A stretch of 35,275 bases of DNA from a virus: the IMG/VR virus record IMGVR_UViG_3300025141_000355, positions 1 to 35,275 of that record. One strand, written 5' to 3'. Below, one piece after another: positions 13,032 to 21,099 of this stretch (its first letter is position 1; each line of letters opens with the position of its first letter). A program made the translations under genes and the position numbers. A model generated the notes under the pieces. It saw only the letters and a list, made by a program, of their open reading frames with translations, was not told where the DNA came from and made no database searches.

Positions 13032-13975
13032 CGACAGCACTTACACCTCAACATAAACTGGGCAATATCAGGAGCTACCTGGAACGGAAGTCTCCCACCC
13101 TTCAGCGCATTGCTCCCAAGGGCACCGACATCGAACGCATCGTGAGCCTGGCCTGCTTCGAGGCCTACAAGAACGAGCGTCTTCTGGACTGCAGCCCCGA
13201 GTCTATCTACACATCGCTGGCCAAAGCATGTGAACTCAACCTTGTTGCTGGCGGTGTCCTTCACCGAGCTCACCTGGTTCCGCTTTACAACAAGACTCGT
13301 CGTTGCATGGAAGCCGAGCTCTGGATTGACTACACCGGCCTGATGGAACTGGTGCGGCGCTCTGGTGATGTTGCAAACTTTGTTGCTCGAGTCGTACACA
13401 AGAATGAAGAGTTCGAACACTTCTTCGATCTTGAAGGCGGAGAGATTCTTCGGCATCGTCCCAAGTACGACGGAGAACCTGGCGAGCCTGTATTGGCATA
13501 CGCCGTATGCTTTTTCAAGGATGGTCAGAAGCAGGTAGAAGTCATGCGCCGCGACCAAATCGAAAGAATCCGTCAGTCAGCTCGGAGTGGAAACTCTGGA
13601 CCGTGGGTAACGCACACCGAAGAGATGTGGCGCAAGACGGTTATTCGTCGCATCTGCAAGTACCTTCCTCTGACAGCTGACGCCAAAGCCGCGCTCGAGC
13701 ACGACATCGTGACCGACATCGCCGGCCAAGACAAAGACCTGTTCGTTCCAGAAGTCGTTCGCAAGGATCTTGAGAAGGACGCAGGAGAGCAAGCACTGTT
13801 TGAGGCAACTCAAGCCATTGAGGCAGACGCTCCCCCGGCACAGAAGAAAAAGCGGAAGAGCAGGGCCAAGAAGGTTGTTGAGGCCGCGCCCCAACAACCG
13901 GTGGAACTGATCCACCCAGAACCTGAAGAAGAAGAGATTCAGGAAGAGCCCGACAACGCTGACCCGTTCGCATAA
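13028..13975 (+). CDS. recT: RecT-family single-strand annealing protein
   Basis: RecT-type annealase, 315 aa, coupled by ATGA to the exonuclease. Recognisable RecT features include the N-terminal helical part with SPESIYTSLAKACELNLVAG (about 58-77), the strand-rich centre with AELWIDYTGLMELVRRSGDV and the basic block WRKTVIRRICKYLPL. It would coat single-stranded DNA left by the exonuclease and promote annealing. The C-terminal 80 residues are not part of RecT: first a basic patch (KKKRKSRAKK), then a strongly acidic tail (PEPEEEEIQEEPDNADPFA). The final DPFA resembles the acidic tip of bacterial SSB (DDDIPF), which recruits partners. Confidence 0.9.
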   Translation: MTTALTPQHKLGNIRSYLERKSPTLQRIAPKGTDIERIVSLACFEAYKNERLLDCSPESIYTSLAKACELNLVAGGVLHRAHLVPLYNKTRRCMEAELWIDYTGLMELVRRSGDVANFVARVVHKNEEFEHFFDLEGGEILRHRPKYDGEPGEPVLAYAVCFFKDGQKQVEVMRRDQIERIRQSARSGNSGPWVTHTEEMWRKTVIRRICKYLPLTADAKAALEHDIVTDIAGQDKDLFVPEVVRKDLEKDAGEQALFEATQAIEADAPPAQKKKRKSRAKKVVEAAPQQPVELIHPEPEEEEIQEEPDNADPFA

Positions 13976-14011
13976 ATCGAGATATACCCACCTGGCCAAA
14001 GGAGTGCCTAC

Positions 14012-14638
14012 ATGTCTTTGCTTAATGAAATGGACAACATCAACGCCCAGAAGATCGGCTTGAAGCCCAGCAACAACAAGAATAATGATGAGGAAGAAGA
14101 CGTCATTATGCGTGCGGACCAGTTCTTGAAAATCGTCCGCACAGTTGGTGAAAGCGTGCTGATCGACAAGAAAACCGCGAAGGCCTGGTCGCAGTACAGG
14201 ACTAGGCTCTCGGATAGCAAGTGGAAGCTTGAGGGCCTGCTTGGCAACATCGGTGCCTCCAAATTTCAGGAAAAGGTCGACCAATGCTTGAAGTATATGC
14301 TCAAGCACATTGAGCATGCCCAGGGCAATGGCGAGTGGAAGCCGATGGATTTCGAGGCTGACATTCGACGCGACCCTGCGGGAAATGAATGCATCATGCT
14401 TGTGGTGAAGTGGGTCGACGCGCTCAACGCTGATGACCTGCAGTACCACAACGGTGCGCCTGCTGTGAGCGTCAACGTCAAGAGCTCGCCGCTTCCCGAC
14501 GAAGTCTTGAATGCGCTCTCGAACCGAAGCACTGGAGACGATGAGCTCAAGGTGCTTCTCAAGCAACTCATTGGCACAATGGCAAGCAACACGGCCGCAG
14601 CACCCACTGAGGATGCTACGGCCAAAGAAAGTAGCTAG
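14012..14638 (+). CDS. Hypothetical protein (208 aa)
   Basis: Unrecognised. The first 35 residues are polar and acidic (NNKNNDEEED), the middle is helical and basic (about 35-100), and the C-terminal part has a beta-like core and a low-complexity Thr/Ala/Ser-rich end. The ATG follows AAAGGAG (13998-14004), a strong ribosome site. It sits right after RecT in the plus-strand run, so a recombination or single-strand-binding accessory role is possible, but no motif shows that. Next come the minus-strand late genes, with a 38-base convergent gap holding no clear terminator. Confidence 0.7.
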   Translation: MSLLNEMDNINAQKIGLKPSNNKNNDEEEDVIMRADQFLKIVRTVGESVLIDKKTAKAWSQYRTRLSDSKWKLEGLLGNIGASKFQEKVDQCLKYMLKHIEHAQGNGEWKPMDFEADIRRDPAGNECIMLVVKWVDALNADDLQYHNGAPAVSVNVKSSPLPDEVLNALSNRSTGDDELKVLLKQLIGTMASNTAAAPTEDATAKESS

Positions 14639-14676
14639 TCTTTCAGACCAGCTTCAAAGGGCGGCGCGAATGGGGA

Positions 14677-14862
14677 TTACTCCTCTTCCGTCGCCTTTTC
14701 TTCTTTTGCAGGCTCCTCAGCCGCAGGCTCTTCAGCCACAGGCTCTTCAGCCGGAACAGCTGGGTCGAACTGGCAGCTCCCATATGCGGTGCTGACAACG
14801 AGGGCTCCACCAACGAAGCCAGCCTTGACGCGGTGCTTGTCCAAAAGGGCTTTGATGTCCAT
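14677..14862 (-). CDS. Small acidic, Pro-rich lipoprotein-like protein (61 aa)
   Basis: This 61-aa protein has an N-terminal basic stretch, a hydrophobic helix (GFVGGALVVSTAYGSC, about 15-30) and then a Pro/Glu-rich tail of repeated AEEP units. The Cys after YGS could be a weak lipobox cysteine. This would fit an outer-membrane spanin or virion-surface lipoprotein, but the lipobox does not match the usual L-x-G/A-C. AAGGAG precedes the ATG. It is the most promoter-distal gene of the minus-strand late block, next to the endolysin, which is why a lysis role is plausible. I am not certain. Confidence 0.6.
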   Translation of the reverse strand: MDIKALLDKHRVKAGFVGGALVVSTAYGSCQFDPAVPAEEPVAEEPAAEEPAKEEKATEEE

Positions 14863-14886
14863 AACGTCTCCTTATTCCACAGAGAT

Positions 14887-15663
14887 TTATGGCAGATCTT
14901 CTTCCTGAATCAGCGTGTAAGTAAAGAGATCCGCCCCTGTGGATTTCCAGATCCTAACTGCATCTTCCCAATCGGCAAGGCGTTTGAAGACCTGGCATCC
15001 GGCGCTCCAATTTTGAACTTCAGAACTATCGGTGCCCGCATGATGCAGATTTATACCGAAATACCCCTCGATGTCTGACCCCTCGACATGGTCAAGGATT
15101 TCATCCTTGTTGGCATCGCGCCATACCTTGACCTTTCCGGCCCGCTGGCAAAGGGTCTCGTACTTCCCACGGTGCATGTCCCACTTGTAGGCAGGGTATT
15201 GCCCCGGCATCAGAATGGCAGTGCCATCTACTCGCATCGGATGCTCGAGCCAGTAACTGCCTGGGTCGCAAGTGCATGGATATTGGTTGTGCTGCCACCC
15301 ATTGCTTTTCCAAACCAGGTGGATGGTGTCGTCGAAGCTATTGGCCTGGTTGTTTGACGATCTGACGCCGATGATGTTGCATTGACCGTCTTCATGTACG
15401 GCGTAGCCCTTAGAGCGAAGCACCTTGATGATAGTAGGTTCGTCGCCCGTATTGGCCGCTGGCTTGCCGTTCAGTGCCGATAGGGTGTTCGGACCCACGA
15501 TGCCATCTACGCCCAGCCTCTCGGCCTTCTGGAACAGACGAATCGCGCTTTCAGTTCCACGCCCGTAGATCCCGTCTTCATCAAGAGGACCGAATCCAAT
15601 CTTGTTGAGCTGGACCTGAATCTCTCGAACACGCTCTCCCCGAGCTCCACGCCTAATCAACAT
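14887..15663 (-). CDS. Endolysin-like: peptidoglycan-binding domain plus HH/SAGC domain
   Basis: The first 65 residues match a PG_binding_1 domain (three-helix, with GPLDEDGIYGRGTESAIRLF at about 25-44 and LGVDGIVGPNTLSALNG at about 50-66). After a linker, the C-terminal domain ends with GINLHHAGTDSS (203-214) and NWSAGCQVF (218-226). The His-Gly-like block and SAGC Cys (C223) look like the catalytic His and Cys of YkuD L,D-transpeptidase folds, but the family is not certain and hydrolase activity is inferred. The combination suggests a cell-wall-degrading or wall-remodelling enzyme for lysis. It lies near the small membrane-anchored proteins. Confidence 0.75.
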   Translation of the reverse strand: MLIRRGARGERVREIQVQLNKIGFGPLDEDGIYGRGTESAIRLFQKAERLGVDGIVGPNTLSALNGKPAANTGDEPTIIKVLRSKGYAVHEDGQCNIIGVRSSNNQANSFDDTIHLVWKSNGWQHNQYPCTCDPGSYWLEHPMRVDGTAILMPGQYPAYKWDMHRGKYETLCQRAGKVKVWRDANKDEILDHVEGSDIEGYFGINLHHAGTDSSEVQNWSAGCQVFKRLADWEDAVRIWKSTGADLFTYTLIQEEDLP

Positions 15664-15670
15664 GATGTAC

Positions 15671-16084
15671 CTACGACATGTCCTTGATGAGAATACGAGC
15701 AGTCACAGCTGAGCCTGGGCTGGTAGTCCCAGCAACACCGGCTTCCGTCACGCATCGCAACGAAAGGTGGGTGATGTCTGGAGTCGCTGGAGCTCCGGCT
15801 AGATTCATTCCAATGAACTGTCGCTTCACGCCGGCCTGAACCCGAAGCACGATTTCCGGATTGGCAGAGCCATCATCAGCAGGATCAGTGGAGTCGTATA
15901 CCTTCAGGTGCGCAGCGGTGCTGGCATTTCCAGTGTTGTCGACTTCATACAGAATGCATCCGAGGCTTTCAATGGCCCCCGTGAGATCGTTGCTGCTGGT
16001 CGTATTGCAGTTGGTGTCAACCACCTCGTATGCAATCTTGCCGGTAGCGAAGTCTTCTCTTTTTTTAATGAACGTAGTTGCCAT
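15671..16084 (-). CDS. Beta-rich virion-like protein, paralogue 1
   Basis: This 137-aa protein belongs to a set of four similar small proteins here. The shared pattern is a strand with A-H-L-K-V-Y, a D/G-rich loop, then NPEIVLRVQAG (about 75-85) matching PNWIIKVPAN, ADIQFYAPAG and PDIKFPLREG in the others, and a terminal strand that ends the gene. It probably forms a small beta-sandwich on the virion surface. AGAGGG precedes the ATG, inside the end of the upstream gene, which is separated by 3 bases. The exact role (decoration or tail) is unknown. Confidence 0.7.
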   Translation of the reverse strand: MATTFIKKREDFATGKIAYEVVDTNCNTTSSNDLTGAIESLGCILYEVDNTGNASTAAHLKVYDSTDPADDGSANPEIVLRVQAGVKRQFIGMNLAGAPATPDITHLSLRCVTEAGVAGTTSPGSAVTARILIKDMS

Positions 16085-16087
16085 GTA

Positions 16088-16459
16088 TTAGTCCCTCTTT
16101 ACAACGATCCACACCTTCAGAGCCGTGGAACTGATGGTTCCAGAAACAGCTTTACCCGCTGCCTCTGATGTGCAATAGCTCAAGCCATTGGAAAACGTCA
16201 CACCGTCCGGTACGGTCCAACATACTGTGTCGTTGGCAGGCACCTTGATGATCCAGTTGGGTTCATCGTTGCCCGCATCAAGGGTCGTGGCATCGTGAAG
16301 GTGAAAGTATTGAACGGCTGAGTCGCCATTATTCAAAAAAATCGTATACCAGGTACCAGAGCCGCCAGTGACGTGCTCAACTGGAACCAGGGTTACGCCA
16401 CCATCAATAATGACGTCGGCACCAAGCCCGGATGTCTGATTGCTAACGTAAACAGCCAT
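16088..16459 (-). CDS. Beta-rich virion-like protein, paralogue 2
   Basis: This 123-aa protein shows the clearest form of the local family: VQYFHLHDATTLDAGNDEP, then NWIIKVPANDTVCWTVPDGVTFSNGLSYCTSE, then a final strand LKVWIVVKRD. Proteins with this strand-loop-strand plan are typical small phage capsid- or tail-surface proteins. Two Cys residues (about 78 and 93) could form a disulfide outside the cell. GGGGTAG precedes the ATG. The gene follows the membrane/coiled-coil gene, with a 29-base gap. Confidence 0.7.
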   Translation of the reverse strand: MAVYVSNQTSGLGADVIIDGGVTLVPVEHVTGGSGTWYTIFLNNGDSAVQYFHLHDATTLDAGNDEPNWIIKVPANDTVCWTVPDGVTFSNGLSYCTSEAAGKAVSGTISSTALKVWIVVKRD

Positions 16460-16488
16460 GATCTACCCCTGGACATTACCGATTCTTA

Positions 16489-16848
16489 TCATGAGCCACC
16501 CCGACCAGGCCGCCCTATTTTCTCGAAACCGTGATGCATTGCTTTCGAGAACTCTTCGATCCTACCAGAAATGTCGATCAGAAGTTTGTCTCTTTCAGCG
16601 TCATACTTAGCAATGACATCGTCATATCGGTCGCGAACTTTGTCAAAACCGACTTCCCGCTCCTTCTCGATGTTCTCGAGAATATTGAGCAGTCGATCGA
16701 CGTACTCTTTCATTCGACGAGACTGCTCTTTTTCCTGCTCGGCCATACGCTTTGCTTGCTCACGGCGGTCATATACTAAGAAGATAATAAACGCACCAGC
16801 CATCCCTGCGTCACTTAGGATATTGGTCCACGAGGTGATCTCCTCCAC
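16489..16848 (-). CDS. Membrane-anchored coiled-coil protein (holin/spanin-like)
   Basis: A short N-terminal stretch precedes one transmembrane helix (about 10-26, NILSDAGMAGAFIIFLVY), followed by a highly charged coiled coil (about 28-110) with Arg, Glu and Lys repeats. This is the arrangement of i-spanin or holin-like phage proteins. The start is GTG at 16848, with GGGGGTG before it. It lies between members of the beta-protein set and may act in lysis with the endolysin. Which lysis factor it is cannot be told from sequence alone. Confidence 0.65.
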   Translation of the reverse strand: MEEITSWTNILSDAGMAGAFIIFLVYDRREQAKRMAEQEKEQSRRMKEYVDRLLNILENIEKEREVGFDKVRDRYDDVIAKYDAERDKLLIDISGRIEEFSKAMHHGFEKIGRPGRGGS

Positions 16849-16866
16849 AGCATCACCCCCTATAGA

Positions 16867-17262
16867 TCACGATGTCATAGTAATGCGTATAGTCGGCTCT
16901 TCGCCAGTAGTCGGCGCCGCCGAACTTGCCTCAGAATTACTTGTGGAAACCCAGTAGTAGAGCTGGCCACTACCATTGATCCAAGTCACAGGAATTCCTT
17001 GTGGAATGGAGAAGATGATCCTCTTACCAGCTGGCGCGTAAAACTGAATGTCAGCAGGAGTAGAGCCAGCGGATGGTGTTCCTGAACTAGGAAAGGCCAT
17101 CTTCAAATAGACCGCAGCGCTACCAACCTGGTTGTCAATGTCCGCCTGCAGCAACGAACCACTGGTTGCACCAGTCACGCTGACGACCGTAGTTGTGGCC
17201 GCAGTGTCTTTCCACATAAATGTGGCAAGAGGGCTAAGAGCTGTTGTTTTAGATGTTGCCAT
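16867..17262 (-). CDS. Beta-rich virion-like protein, paralogue 3
   Basis: This 131-aa protein has a Ser/Thr-rich start, then VYLKMAFPSSGTPSAGST, ADIQFYAPAGKRIIFSIPQG and a final RITMTS strand, matching the shared plan of the genes at 15671, 16088 and 17262. The ATG overlaps the upstream stop by one base (TAATG). It is predicted to be soluble and beta-rich with no signal peptide. A virion surface role is the best reading. Confidence 0.7.
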   Translation of the reverse strand: MATSKTTALSPLATFMWKDTAATTTVVSVTGATSGSLLQADIDNQVGSAAVYLKMAFPSSGTPSAGSTPADIQFYAPAGKRIIFSIPQGIPVTWINGSGQLYYWVSTSNSEASSAAPTTGEEPTIRITMTS

Positions 17263-17651
17263 TACTTAACCGTAAACCAACCTGTGATGGTGTCGCCAAT
17301 AGCCGCGTCGCCAGTTTTGGCCGCAGTGCTAACTTGCCATATACCGAGAGTATCAAATGCTACGCCGCCGGTCGATGACGAAGACGCGTCGGTCACTTCC
17401 ATCGAAATGGTATTCCCCTCTCGAAGAGGAAACTTGATGTCAGGCTCATCTGTACCAACAACAACAGTTTTGTCCGTCAAAGTAATCTTGATGTAGCCAG
17501 TCTCAGTTCCGCCATTTGTTGCGGCAGAAAGAGAAATGCCATGCAAAGTTCCGGATGATGCCTTGATGTCATCAGATACCGTCTGATCGATATCTGTGCT
17601 CTTGATGACGTGGGTATTCAGATCAAGCCCAGTAGTGGTTGTGACTGCCAT
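17262..17651 (-). CDS. Beta-rich virion-like protein, paralogue 4
   Basis: This 129-aa member of the set has GYIKITLTDKTVVVGTDEP, then DIKFPLREGNTISMEVTDAS and a final strand GWFTVK. Its order of blocks matches the others: K-x-x-L-x-D, G-x-D-E-P-D, then a Gly/Asn turn. It shares TAATG overlaps with genes on both sides, so the three genes are translationally coupled. Low-complexity Thr/Ser-rich N terminus. No enzymatic motif. Confidence 0.7.
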   Translation of the reverse strand: MAVTTTTGLDLNTHVIKSTDIDQTVSDDIKASSGTLHGISLSAATNGGTETGYIKITLTDKTVVVGTDEPDIKFPLREGNTISMEVTDASSSSTGGVAFDTLGIWQVSTAAKTGDAAIGDTITGWFTVK

Positions 17652-17956
17652 TACTTACACCTCGCTCCAGTGGCCTGGCAGATAGCGGAGATATTCACAG
17701 CCTGTTCGGTCTGCTCTGTTCTCATCGCTCTCTGTTCTACCATAAGTTCTTCAAGTACAGCATTGTGGTCTTCCAACTGCACAGCACTGACGGGATGAGA
17801 TTCCAGCTTCTCGTGCCCATCGAAGTCAGCAGTGAGCGTCACCAACTCAGCGCGTACCTCTCCCGATTGCCACAACAACCCACCGGCTGTGAAGATAATC
17901 GGCACAAGCCACAGTGCAGCTTTCAGTGCGTCATCCTTGGTGAGTGCTGAGGCCAT
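17651..17956 (-). CDS. Small membrane protein with coiled coil (holin/spanin-like)
   Basis: This 101-aa protein has one transmembrane helix at about 12-30 (ALWLVPIIFTAGGLLW) followed by a long acidic helix, and ends with two Cys (ICQATGARCK). The layout is like the membrane protein at 16489-16848 and like i-spanins or class III holins. The ATG at 17956 overlaps the upstream stop by TGATG, which fixes the start; a TTG one codon earlier is not needed. Again it is embedded among virion-like genes. Confidence 0.65.
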   Translation of the reverse strand: MASALTKDDALKAALWLVPIIFTAGGLLWQSGEVRAELVTLTADFDGHEKLESHPVSAVQLEDHNAVLEELMVEQRAMRTEQTEQAVNISAICQATGARCK

Positions 17957-18972
17957 CAATATCCAGCCTTTCCTATTCCACCATAGACGTTCGTTCGCCC
18001 CGGAACATAGGTCGGATTGTACTTCTCTCCATACATACTAAGTCGGTAGAAAAGCTTCCAACCAGAGAGAGCTACAACCGGATCGTCTGTAATAGCGCTA
18101 TTCAATGCCGAATCCTCGATCTGCCAACAGGGTGCGACAAACAGCATCACTTGGCTATTGACCATGGGATCGGAGCCATAGTCAGGGTCGATACCCTCTG
18201 ACATACTACCAAACGTAGTCCTAACGATCATTCGATGGCTTGCATCAAGCGCCATCTTGATTCCATAGGCAGGAGCGACTTTAGTTCCAGCAGTCTGGGC
18301 ATCATCCGTGAGCAAATGCGGAAGGGCTACATGGGTAGCAACGCAAAGATTTCCACCACTGACAGTTGTTTGTGATGCCGGAGCCCCAGCACGGAACACC
18401 AAACCAGCATTTCCTGCAGCCTGTTTGTGCCATGTCGCGTTGAAGAAGTTGTCTACTGCATTATCCGTTGTGCTGGTAAGGATGTTGTCCGTGCTAATCC
18501 CAAAGGCAACACCAGCCATCTGACCATTCGTTGGCGTGTTTCCAGTTTGGATACAGAGTAGCTCGATACCGAAGTTATCGTCCCACTTGACCGCAGCTCC
18601 GTTAGGACCAATCAGTGGTGTTGCGAATCTTCCAGCGGTATTATCGACGTTATCCCACTCGTAGTTATTTGATCCGGTTGCCGCCTCTACTCCATCAGAT
18701 TGTAACCAAAAGTAAAGTCCAGTTGAGTCTGCCTTGACGTACTGACCAGCCGCAGATGGGTTGTCGTCCATCGTGCTGTTGGGATCGTACCTGTACCAGA
18801 CTCCAGGCACTGGGAGATTGGCATCGTCTGCAAAACTCGGAGGAGAACCGGGCTCGCCATTCGCACTCGGATCGATAGAGATCCAAGGATTGAGTCCCGC
18901 ACGCATCCTTTGCGTATTCGGTGTATGCCCAGAATAAACAACGGGGCCTGGAGAACGGCTGCGACGACTCAT
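17956..18972 (-). CDS. Virion protein, probably tail or appendage (338 aa)
   Basis: The 338-aa protein is rich in Gly, Asn, Asp, Thr and Ser and appears beta-rich. The start is Arg/Ser-rich (MSRRSRSPGPVVYSGHTP), the middle has repeated D/N-rich loops, and the end is aromatic (KLFYRLSMYGEKYNPTYVPG). I recognise no enzyme or fold by name. Its place between beta-type virion genes and a fibre-like gene suggests a tail or fibre-associated protein. The ATG overlaps the next gene by ATGA. It may attach to the fibre encoded at 19338-20186. Confidence 0.65.
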   Translation of the reverse strand: MSRRSRSPGPVVYSGHTPNTQRMRAGLNPWISIDPSANGEPGSPPSFADDANLPVPGVWYRYDPNSTMDDNPSAAGQYVKADSTGLYFWLQSDGVEAATGSNNYEWDNVDNTAGRFATPLIGPNGAAVKWDDNFGIELLCIQTGNTPTNGQMAGVAFGISTDNILTSTTDNAVDNFFNATWHKQAAGNAGLVFRAGAPASQTTVSGGNLCVATHVALPHLLTDDAQTAGTKVAPAYGIKMALDASHRMIVRTTFGSMSEGIDPDYGSDPMVNSQVMLFVAPCWQIEDSALNSAITDDPVVALSGWKLFYRLSMYGEKYNPTYVPGRTNVYGGIGKAGY

Positions 18973-19328
18973 GATGCAGCGATCCTGTTCACGAATCCAT
19001 GGATGCTAACTACGTCAGCCTCACTCGCATATGCTTTTACCACAAGGCTGTTCTGAAGAATCAGCCCAGGACATACCAGAACAGTGTCATCAGGGTTCAG
19101 GGTGTACTTGATATCATTGTCTACGGAAGTTGTGCCTCCGAACTGAATGGTCAGTACCACTGATCCGGTGTGTGTGTTGGTAGCATACAACCAAATCTCA
19201 TCGTATAGATTCGCGGTGGTTGTACTGTCAGCCGTGTGGATGGTTGTTCCGGCGGATGATGTAGCTGCTACTTTGACACCGATACCATCAGTGCCCCCAG
19301 ACAACTCCTGCTTTTTCATTACTGCCAT
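18969..19328 (-). CDS. Virion-like beta protein, paralogue of the plus-strand gene at 10033-10455
   Basis: This 119-aa protein shares several blocks with the plus-strand protein at 10033-10455: DEIWLYATNT, a following V-x-L-T-I-x-F-G strand, VCPGLILQ and HGFVNRI. It is beta-rich with no signal peptide. The family is likely a virion surface protein; the partner copy is unexpectedly within the replication block. ATGA overlap with the next gene supports the end. A duplication with different expression times is the simplest reading. Confidence 0.7.
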   Translation of the reverse strand: MAVMKKQELSGGTDGIGVKVAATSSAGTTIHTADSTTTANLYDEIWLYATNTHTGSVVLTIQFGGTTSVDNDIKYTLNPDDTVLVCPGLILQNSLVVKAYASEADVVSIHGFVNRIAAS

Positions 19329-19337
19329 TGTAAAATC

Positions 19338-20186
19338 CTATGAGAAAACTTGTTGATGGAGGATGTGGTCCAAGTCATTAGCGGAAGCCCCGCCACCACC
19401 AGCACCTAACTGCGTATCGGTTCCAGCGTCATCCGTAAACCAAAGTTCGTTTGGAGTGGTGTTCTTCACCCAAAGCTGGCCATACGCTGCCTTGGGGTTG
19501 AACGTAAGTGTTCCGTTTGTGACGGCACCACCGGTAGTAGAAGCGCTCAACTCAAAGGTAGTTGAGTTCGTAATGGATGCGACAGTGGCACCCCCCGGAA
19601 TGCCCGAACCCGAGACAGCCAATCCCACCCGCAGGTTTGCGGTGGAGTCCATCGTAATCGTGGGATCGTTGTTGTAATCACAGGTTGCATCCGTAAACTT
19701 GTTCTCCGCAGCGGCCCTCTCCTTAAGAGAAACAGCGCCTTCAACAACAACTGTTGTACTGGGAGCAGCGGTTTTAAAGCCAAAGAGCCCAGCACTCTCG
19801 TCGAAGTAGAGCCCGGTTGTTGTGTTGGTGCCGTAGATGTGGAAGTCGCGGGCTGATGTATCAAGTCGATTGATGCCGTCATAGGCACCGCATGTCATGA
19901 ACGCGTCGAGGTCTGCAATAGATCCAAAGTGCCAGCGGACTCCAGAGGCGGTTGTCCCGTCAACAGCGAAGGTGTAGTTGGAACCGTCTGAGTCTTCAAC
20001 AATGAGGGCAGGAGTCGAGCCTTTGATGTGGAGGCTGCTGGCAGGATCGGTAAGGCCGATACCAACACGATTGTTGGTGGCATCGATAGACAGCGTACCG
20101 GAATCAATCTCCAGGTCGTCAGCCGTTACCGCTGTTGCTGTTACGCTTGTTTTTGTCGAGTCGAATCTATTGAAGAACCCACCCAT
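19338..20186 (-). CDS. Tail-fibre-like protein (282 aa)
   Basis: The protein carries the VGIGLTDPASSLHIKG motif (about 41-56) that marks many phage tail-fibre and fibre-tip proteins. It also has a VSGSGIPGGATVASITNSTTFELS segment (about 192-215) of the Ig-like repeat type. A Gly-rich GAGGGGAS hinge leads to a short helix at the C terminus. The N terminus (MGGFFNRFDSTK) could be the particle-attachment end. It lacks an obvious chaperone or sialidase domain. It likely forms trimeric fibres for host recognition. Confidence 0.7.
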   Translation of the reverse strand: MGGFFNRFDSTKTSVTATAVTADDLEIDSGTLSIDATNNRVGIGLTDPASSLHIKGSTPALIVEDSDGSNYTFAVDGTTASGVRWHFGSIADLDAFMTCGAYDGINRLDTSARDFHIYGTNTTTGLYFDESAGLFGFKTAAPSTTVVVEGAVSLKERAAAENKFTDATCDYNNDPTITMDSTANLRVGLAVSGSGIPGGATVASITNSTTFELSASTTGGAVTNGTLTFNPKAAYGQLWVKNTTPNELWFTDDAGTDTQLGAGGGGASANDLDHILHQQVFS

Positions 20187-20188
20187 TT

Positions 20189-20617
20189 CTACTGCCTCCC
20201 AACCCAGTACAGCCTGGCTTTCTTCAAAGTTACAGCTCCTGCGTCCACCTTTAGAAACAGGGAAACCTCACCAGAAGTCGCAGATGCCGGCTCACGAATC
20301 CACACATCCATTGCGATCGAGGTGTTCCTCAAGCTGGTATCGGTAAGACCAGCATGAAGCGAAACCCCCGATGCCTCGGCAGTCAGTGGGTCATCACCGT
20401 TCGCATCCCAGCAAAGAAACGCTGATACGGTTGCAACGGTGCTACTTGTCTCATCCAGCTGAAGTTCCAGATGAGACAGGTAACAGGCGCTTGGCATCCC
20501 TTTAGAGTTCGCGTCCGAGGTGGCGTCCGCATGCAGCTTGATTACTTTTCCAGCTGCATAGGACGTACCAATCGAAGTGACCTCTGCGTCGTTTACAACA
20601 AAACCTTGGTCAGCCAT
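20189..20617 (-). CDS. Virion-like protein (142 aa)
   Basis: The 142-aa protein is beta-rich with many Ser, Thr and Asp residues and ends with LKKARLYWVGRQ. No named domain. The ATG is preceded by a strong GGAGG ribosome site within a 29-base gap. Its placement next to the fibre-like gene and its composition suggest a structural or fibre-associated protein. It might be distantly related to the small proteins further down, but I could not align it with confidence. Confidence 0.65.
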   Translation of the reverse strand: MADQGFVVNDAEVTSIGTSYAAGKVIKLHADATSDANSKGMPSACYLSHLELQLDETSSTVATVSAFLCWDANGDDPLTAEASGVSLHAGLTDTSLRNTSIAMDVWIREPASATSGEVSLFLKVDAGAVTLKKARLYWVGRQ

Positions 20618-20646
20618 TCCGGCCTCCTAGTTAGAAGGTGGAAGGA

Positions 20647-21099
20647 TCAGGTTGCGCCGCCAACAAGTCCACGCCATGTAGTTCCGTCGCAATAAGCCAA
20701 ACATTGTTCGGCTTCCTCAATGGTAGCGATTGTGGCTGCAGCGTCATTACGAAGTGTAATGGTCTCACCGGAAGACCCGGTGGCATTGTTCATAATGAAA
20801 AGAAGGAGTCCAGTGCAAAGAGCCTCAGCCGGAAGATCCAGGTTCCTGTTACCAGTAGGGTCAACAACCAAAAAGTTAGATGTGATGACAGTCTGGTTTG
20901 AAGCAGCGGTTCCCTTGACCAACAAGGTGTGAGCCGCAGCCATAGTGATGGCTTCGCCCTTGAATGTCAGGAGGTTAGTTGCACCAGCCAAGGCACCCAT
21001 AAGTGCGGACTGACCCTTGACCTTCAGGCCAAAGCCCGCCTCAACGGGGATATCGTGATTGAGCGCATTGCCGTTCATCATTTCGGGGATTTGTGACAT
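20647..21099 (-). CDS. Virion-like protein, probably beta-helical (150 aa)
   Basis: The 150-aa protein is a run of short strands rich in Ala, Thr, Gly and Asn, with an LFIMNNATGSSGETITLRND stretch in the middle and a LAYCDGTTWRGLVGG ending. The latter resembles the CD-x-TWR-x-L ending seen in fibre and tail-tip proteins. AGGAG lies 9 bases before the ATG. It is the first gene after the 72-base gap that separates it from the giant gene. Confidence 0.65.
   Translation of the reverse strand: MSQIPEMMNGNALNHDIPVEAGFGLKVKGQSALMGALAGATNLLTFKGEAITMAAAHTLLVKGTAASNQTVITSNFLVVDPTGNRNLDLPAEALCTGLLLFIMNNATGSSGETITLRNDAAATIATIEEAEQCLAYCDGTTWRGLVGGAT

Noticed and set aside
13577-14566. A 329-aa open frame on the minus strand
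   Set aside because: It lies opposite RecT and the following gene, whose frames carry recognisable motifs, strong ribosome sites and overlaps. Its translation is rich in Leu, Val and Phe in a way expected from antisense of these genes.
14640-14676. Terminator between the convergent blocks
   Set aside because: The 38-base gap has G/C-rich pieces but no clear stem followed by a T-run on either strand.
14700-14760. CRISPR-like or regulatory repeat
   Set aside because: The short imperfect repeats encode the AEEP units of a small protein and have no spacers.
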